Positions 58,653-64,000 of a stretch of 64,000 nucleotides of DNA are shown here, in pieces. Position 1 is the stretch's first letter. Each line of letters starts with the position of its first letter. The position numbers and the translations under genes were made by a program. The notes beneath the pieces are model-generated. The model did not search any database, had not been told where the DNA came from, and saw only the letters and a list, made by a program, of their open reading frames with translations. Origin of the DNA: Paragyromitra xinjiangensis (lineage: Eukaryota > Ascomycota > Pezizomycetes > Pezizales > Discinaceae); assembly GCA_038503065.1 (NCBI GenBank), contig JBCAMK010000005.1, positions 496,001 to 560,000 on the forward strand, read 5' to 3'.

Positions 58653-59037
58653 ACATGTACCAAGGGGTGCGGGAAAGTGATGCATATTTTGGCTTAGCAA
58701 CGCCCGAACAACGCCCGAACACCCCATTTTGTCGCAACCTAAAACTTAATATATGTGGATACTTCAGTGATAGCCTTAATTAGCCACCCTGTAGGACAGA
58801 GTATCTAGTTTTACTCTGAAAAATACACATATTAAGCAAAGAGAACATGAGGCCATCAATTTTCAACCAAAAAGCTTCATGATGATAAATAATAATAAGA
58901 CTTATTTTAGTTTTCTTACTAGGCTTAGATTATATGTAGCTTAGCCTTCCATCTAAAAAAATCTCATACTAGCCAGTTGTGTGGTTGTTGAGAATTGAGG
59001 GAATGTGCATCACTTTCCCTCACCCCTTGGTACACGT
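58653..59037. mobile_element. 385-bp element with 33-bp inverted repeats
   Basis: The left arm ACATGTACCAAGGGGTG... and the right arm ...CACCCCTTGGTACACGT match over 33 bp with three mismatches. The interior is AT-rich and non-coding. No clear target duplication is seen. It starts only 27 bp beyond the MITE, so this gap between BTB genes is an insertion-prone spot. Confidence 0.6.
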
Positions 59038-59199
59038 AGAATCTATTTACCTAGGCCCTAGAACACCAAATTCTATACTTCCACCTATGGATCTTTGATA
59101 TTCGCATATATTTAGCGACTGTCTTAATATTTTAATGCAAGTTTTAAGGTGAATATATGCTCGTTAATTAGTATTGAAATGGATGATAACTGCTTGTCA

Positions 59200-59212
59200 T
59201 AGGGTTAGGGTT
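59200..59212 (+). promoter_or_regulatory. Telobox-like element upstream of BTB copy 3
   Basis: TAGGGTTAGGGTT followed by CATC, 210 bp upstream of the start codon. Counterpart of the motif before copy 2. Confidence 0.5.
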
Positions 59213-59421
59213 CATCGTAAGGCCCACAACCCCCGCACATGCCACAGCCAACCTATAAGGCCCTCCAACACTTTTTGCATCAACATAAGTATAAAAACTC
59301 TTGTTAGGTTTTGGGTTGCGGGATCTCTCAGGTCACTGTGTTCACCATCCTAACTTCTATAAATCTTTGTACCCATTACAGTAAGCCATTAAGCACCTCA
59401 AACCAATTCGCCAATACAGCT

Positions 59422-60721
59422 ATGTCAAACGCGAGCACAGATTCTACAACTAAAGCTCAAGCTGGTAAGTCTGTCATTTCCCAATTAATTAGTTTCGTGT
59501 GTGCAAAATTAAAAAGCACAGGGAGTGTCGGGCCCAAAAGACAGCCAATTGGAGTTGTGGACATCGCGCCTCATGGAGACTTAATACTCGAGGTTTCTAC
59601 GTCAGCTGGCTCAGCAAGATTCAGGGTAGTCTCCGCAGTATTATGTTTAGCGTCTCCAGTGTTCCGAGCAATGATTGGCCCGAGCTCGAATTTCAAAGAG
59701 GCCAGCGAGCTTCGCAACTCAGCAACCACTAACGAACCATATACGATCCCGCTGGGTGATGATACAGATCCCCAAGCTCTTAAAGTTATCCTCCATGCTT
59801 TTCATCTTCAAACCGATAAAATACCCCAATCAGTTTCATTCGAACACCTGTACAAACTCGCGGTCATCTGTGATAGGTATGACTGTGTAAATGCGGTGTC
59901 CTTGTGGGCCTCTACATGGACAAAGGAATGGGAGCGTTATGCACTAGCTCCTCTTCATGAAAAATGGCTATTCATCGCATGGACGTTCAAAGTGGAAAGT
60001 GTGTTCACTAAACTCTCGAGGAAACTTATACTAGAGGGACACTACGCTACAGAAAACGGCTGGTTCTTGATCAAGGAAGGTCGCGGAGCTTTAGATCCAA
60101 ATGTCCCACCCTCTGTAGGCGGTAGGTGCCCTTTGAATTTACTAAAAAAATGTGATTTATATACATCTTCCGCGACTAATCTATGATGCTGCACCAGCGG
60201 AAATCCTCAAGAGAAGAAATTCAGCAATTCGTGCATTACCGGAACTAGCGCTCTCCTTCCTAGAACGATACAACACTCCCGGCGCACCTTCGAGATGCCG
60301 CGCTCCGGACCCGGTAGGCCGGTGTGATATGATGATCTTGGGATCAACACTTAAGGCGTTCCAAGCATTAGGAATTCAGCCTACCTATAGGAAGCTTCTG
60401 CTCCAGAGTATCAGCAGGGTACACTCAAGCTTGAAGAGGATTGAGATCCATTTCCTAGAAGCCCCAAGAAAGCCATGTCGCCCCATTAATAATATATACG
60501 GTAAACAGCAATGCCCGCTTCATGGCTCCGTCACAGGATGCGGTTCTGCTTTTCTTTCCCACAAAAAAACCTGCAGTTTCGTATCCGAATTTGTCTCTGG
60601 ACTCGACGCGATTGTGTCGAGGATCAAAGGCCTAAGCCTTTATGATTTCCCTTCTCGGGAAATGCACCTAGTGTCTCCTGAGGGGGGCAAATGGGAACCA
60701 ATCAAATATATATGTACCTAA
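59422..60721 (+). CDS. BTB/POZ protein with Cys/His-rich C-terminus, copy 3 (388 aa)
   Basis: Exons 59422-59464, 59522-60121 and 60198-60721. Introns of 57 and 76 bp (GTAAGT ... CACAG and GTAGGT ... GACTAATC ... CCAG) are both phase 1. Without splicing, the first intron happens to stay open in frame, so a naive ORF would start at 59311 and include intron sequence. The ATG used (TATGTCAAAC) aligns with copies 1 and 2. The BTB domain is clear (DIAPHGDLILEVSTSAG, FRVVSAVLCLASPVFRAMI, ILHAFHLQTDKIP, LAVICDRYDC). The C-terminal domain repeats CRAPDPVGRCDMMILGS, CPLHGSVTGC and SHKKTC, ending GKWEPIKYICT. It is closest to copy 2. Confidence 0.8.
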
Positions 60722-63189
60722 GTTCTTATGCCCTATTGCCTCGCAGAAACTGACTAGCGTTACAGGAAGACTCCTCAGTTCACGAAAGAGGTGCGCATAA
60801 CAGCGTTCCGAACAAGCCACAAAAAATCGCCCAGCCTACAGATGGTTAACTGCGAGAAAGAGAGAGAAAGTTCATTACAGGTTGTCGAAAATAGCAGGAA
60901 ATGGGTGCTAGGATCAAAACCATGGTACGGAGGGCCCGGGTGGTTTCCAAAGGAGGAAGAATGATGCACAAAGTGCTGCTGCACGCTGAAGGCTTTTCCT
61001 ATATTTCTTTTGATTATGACGTCATTTGCGATTGAGTTAGTGGGGTTGCCGCTGCGTGTCTTTCTAGCAACCTACAATACTAATGACTTCTTCACATACA
61101 CGATCCCTCTAAGCCCAGATACCATACAAATGTGGGGGTTTAGTTCCAGAATCTCAAAACGGTGAGAGATATCAAACAGCTACACATGGATATGTAAATG
61201 AAATTACTACTACTACTAAACAGCTACGCACAGAAAATCACTCGACATATCGACCTATCCAGGCTGTTTGAAACACTGCGCCCTAATAGACCCTTTCCTT
61301 TCATTAATCGTTCCGTAGAAAATTCTAAAACCGACAGAGTATTGTAGTCCCACAGTAGGCATTCTTTCCCAATTCGTACTCAGCGAGATACTCGGGGATG
61401 AGCATACCAATCCCCAATCCCCAATACCTGCGGCTAATGCGTACCGTAGATATAAACTGGCTGGGGATCTCAAACTAGATCATTAAAAGCCCACGGTTAG
61501 ACTGTCTCAAACGCCAGTAATCGTTTCCATGTCTGTAACAATAAGATCTAGATCTGAGGCAGTTCGAGACGAATAACATATACCTTAAGGCACCTCACAC
61601 CCGTCTCGTCCTACCCGAAACATTGAGCAGCTTGGCCGCAGTGGTACCATGCACCGCAGAAAGTTCCCCACTCCCGCAAAGTGAGCCTAATACCGATGTT
61701 GACAGTCTATACCCGGTTTGATGCCACATCCACCCATTCACACACAATCACTCGACACCAAAACCCCCAACCCCACCGTCGACCCCACCCCCCCAACTAC
61801 CCCCACTCCTCCCAAACCCAGCTCTCACACAACCCAAAACCCCCTCCAAGTAGTCTCGTGCCCAGCCCATACTGCGCAGCTTGCTGCGCACCGTAGGCGA
61901 GCCTACCCTCCAAGAGTAGAAAGAGCATCATCACCCCTCAACCTCCCAAACCCACAAACTGAAGCACCCACGAAACCCAAAACCACAGTTTGACTTGGCA
62001 ACCAACCCAAAAACCAGCCCCGTCACCCCCCCACCCAAACCGGAAGGAGCCAAACCCCCACCCGCACGTGACACAGTCGTACAAAACCCACCCACCACCA
62101 TCACAACAAAGCACTCGCTTACCAGGATCACCGTGACTCACATAAGCGAGCCTCACCAAACCCAAACCAACCTTCCCACCTTCCACAGACGGGTCAAAAA
62201 AACCCCCCCGTCACATCTGGGGGGCTTAGAATCCAGGGGGAAAAGAAAAAAGGGACGATAGAGCGGCCCGTAGCACCGAGTTAATCACACTCCCTGCTTA
62301 AATCATATTTATTTTTTTTCTCTATCCCCCAGATGAGAAAAATAGGGGTGCTCGTGATCGGGAAGAAGAACGATATTTAGTACGCAAATAAGAATGTAGA
62401 TCCGTGATCGCTCTAATCCGGCGTTTATGGTGTGTTTATGGTCCCCATTCCTGCCCAGAAAGGAATGAGGGAAAGATGGATGAGCAAGTCGGCAACATAC
62501 CGAAATTTCCACATGTCTGAATCGGGAAATCCTAGTCAACTTGAAACGCCGGTGAACGTTCCTGGCAATTCCCCATCTCCACAAGCGCTTCACAACAATA
62601 GTCAACCCTGCCTGTTACCAGGTCCAGGGAACTTGGATTTATGGTAATGAGATGAGCGAGTTGGATGATGAGATTCTCGTGAATAATACACACTACTACT
62701 TAAAGTTTCAAACAAGTATTCTGTACAACAGAGTAAGAAGTGAAAAAGGAGATTCGCTTGCGTTCACTCCTGCCGAAAATGGTACAAAGGAAATTGACAA
62801 AAGAAACAAAAAACCGCTAGAGAAAAATGCTACAACTTCGAAGGTAAGTAAAATCAAACAAAAGGAAAAAAACACCACCCAAGAACCCATCCTTCATTAG
62901 TTTTGGCTACCGTAACCCTTATGAAATATCTAACCGGTACCCCACGTAAAGAAGTGCAGACAAAAGAGAAAATATCTTCCACTGGCATCAAAAAAGTACA
63001 GATATCGAGAAAGATAGGATTAGTTTATATTGTCAATTTACCTACCCCTATCTAGTTTTTATTACCGAACAAAATACCCTTCTCCGACATATTGGATTTA
63101 CAAATATTCTTCGTTAGATCCACAACATTGCTTACAAAGCAAGAGCTATGAATGATATTAGTAACCGAACATCCATATAGATAATAAGC
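60722..63189. other. Intergenic with C/A-rich block and weak ORFs
   Basis: The 3' flank resembles that of BTB copy 2. GTAAATGAAATTACTACTAC near 61196 echoes the 30.9-kb repeat. At 61720-62215 the plus strand is strongly C/A-rich with few G, and overlapping Pro/Thr-rich frames there are low-complexity. At 62511-62900 two adjacent ATG frames (MSESGNPSQLETPVNVPG ... and MSELDDEILVNNTHYYLKF ...) may be parts of one small gene, but no good splice joins them. Confidence 0.4.
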
Positions 63190-63965
63190 CTAGAAGAACA
63201 TACCGAGAGCAGCAACCAAAACGGCACCCATCGCACATCCAACTCTGATCCTCTCACCAGCACCAGTGAACTGGGAAGGAGAAGCGGTAGCAGAAGTAGA
63301 GATACCGAATCCAGTGGAGGCTACACCGCCCTTGGTGGTGGTGGCAGTGGCCAAGGTGCTGTTGCTCCAGTATGTAATGGAAGACGGGAGAGGAGTAGGA
63401 GCGGAAGATGGGACAGGAGTGATCGACTTGGCCGGGCAGTTAGTGACGGAAGGAGCACACGAGGTCACGGTAACGATGTTGGTGTGGACAACAGTGGTGG
63501 CATCCTGGACCGAGAAAGGAGCCGAGACGGAGGATGACGACGAAGACGAGACAGCGGTGGTGCTGGTGACCGGGGCGGAAGAGGTAGAAGAGGAAGAAGA
63601 GGTCAAGACGACGGTGGAGGACGAAGAGGAAGAGATGGAGGAGATTGAGGTGGAAGATGTGCTGGAGGAAGAGCTGGAAGAGGAGACCACATCGTTGGAG
63701 ATTCCAAATTGGGTGCTGTACTGGTAGAAACCAGTGACATCGTCAATGAGCTGAATCCCGTAACCGGAAGTACCAGCAACGGTATCGGCAGGAACGGTGA
63801 AGGTGTAAGAGCCAGTGTTAGGGATGTTCTCTAGAACCCAGAGTAAGCAATTGAGCGAGCAAATCGATGAGAGCCAAACTAACCAGCAATGGCGAACTGG
63901 GGGATAACGTTCTCAGAAGGACCCTTGAGGAAGAGGAGGGTCACAGTATCAGGAGCACTGGTAGG
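63190..63965 (-). CDS. GPI-anchored Ser/Thr-rich cell-wall protein of the Kre9/Knh1-like family (5' part beyond window)
   Basis: Exons 63965-63884 and 63830-63190, joined by a 53-bp phase-1 intron (GTTAGT ... TTCTAG). A further intron ends with CTCTAG at 63966, and the 5' exons, with the expected signal peptide, lie beyond 64000. The visible N-terminal part fits the Ser-Thr-rich GPI-anchored (Kre9/Knh1-like) beta-sandwich: DTVTLLFLKGPSENV, AENIPNTGSYTFTVP, GYGIQLIDDVTGFYQYS and FGIS. A Ser/Thr/Val-rich stalk follows. The C-terminus is hydrophobic (VGCAMGAVLVAALGMFF) after a small-residue region (TGAGE), the typical GPI-attachment layout. The product is expected at the plasma membrane or cell wall, in glucan or wall organisation. 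Confidence 0.8.
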
Positions 63966-64000
63966 CTAGAGAGCAGGAGAAAACCGTTAGCAAGATGAAA

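Noticed and set aside
1..64000. Possible CRISPR array, rRNA, or large intact transposon
   Set aside because: No regularly spaced direct-repeat array, no conserved rRNA blocks and no reverse transcriptase or transposase motifs were seen in either strand.

Overview
The window looks like nuclear DNA of a filamentous ascomycete (Pezizomycotina). The evidence is short introns of 44-94 bp with GTRNGT-type donors and CTRAC-like branch points, TTAGGG-type telomere-like motifs, a Kre9/Knh1-type GPI-anchored Ser-rich wall protein, and fungal-style BTB proteins. I cannot fix the class or genus. Gene density is low: about 15 supportable genes in 64 kb, separated by long AT-moderate intergenic stretches with small repeats and hairpin elements. 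No large intact transposon is recognisable.

Left part (1-22 kb). Two minus-strand multi-exon genes encode Myb/SANT-like, probably nuclear proteins (3.3-5.4 kb and 6.2-7.8 kb). The leader of the second holds four tandem copies of a ~168-bp unit, and each copy carries its own well-formed intron. Next come a dispersed repeat with a tiny ORF (10.8 kb), a degenerate tRNA-like Pol III unit (12.9 kb), a C-terminally anchored membrane protein (13.4 kb), a low-complexity spliced protein followed by a ~90-bp tandem array (16.2-17.7 kb), two hairpin elements (19 kb), and a second C-terminally anchored protein (20.9 kb).

Middle (22-45 kb). Three plus-strand paralogues (24.4, 26.8 and 29.0 kb) carry three or four copies of a ~45-residue W...F..F...W repeat and look like a local, lineage-specific expansion of a SANT-like family. 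After them come the second copy of the 10.8-kb repeat, a small spliced protein with faint Gag-like flavour, a clear but highly divergent Trm5 (tRNA m1G37 methyltransferase) homologue that has lost the recognisable catalytic motifs, a Lys-rich protein with a TAF1-like zinc knuckle, and a spliced C2H2-type zinc-finger protein.

Right part (45-64 kb). A long stretch holds little that I trust. It is followed by three tandem BTB genes (54.7, 56.8 and 59.4 kb) with identical exon architecture (two phase-1 introns each) and a shared Cys/His-rich C-terminal domain. Between the last two lie a relic of a fourth copy and two small inverted-repeat elements. The window ends inside a GPI-anchored cell-wall gene.

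Two-unit telomere-like motifs (AGGGTTAGGG or its complement) occur at nine non-coding places, often near the SANT-like and BTB paralogues. All exon joins were made by eye from splice signals, reading phase and, for the families, agreement between paralogues. None has been checked against transcripts or databases.
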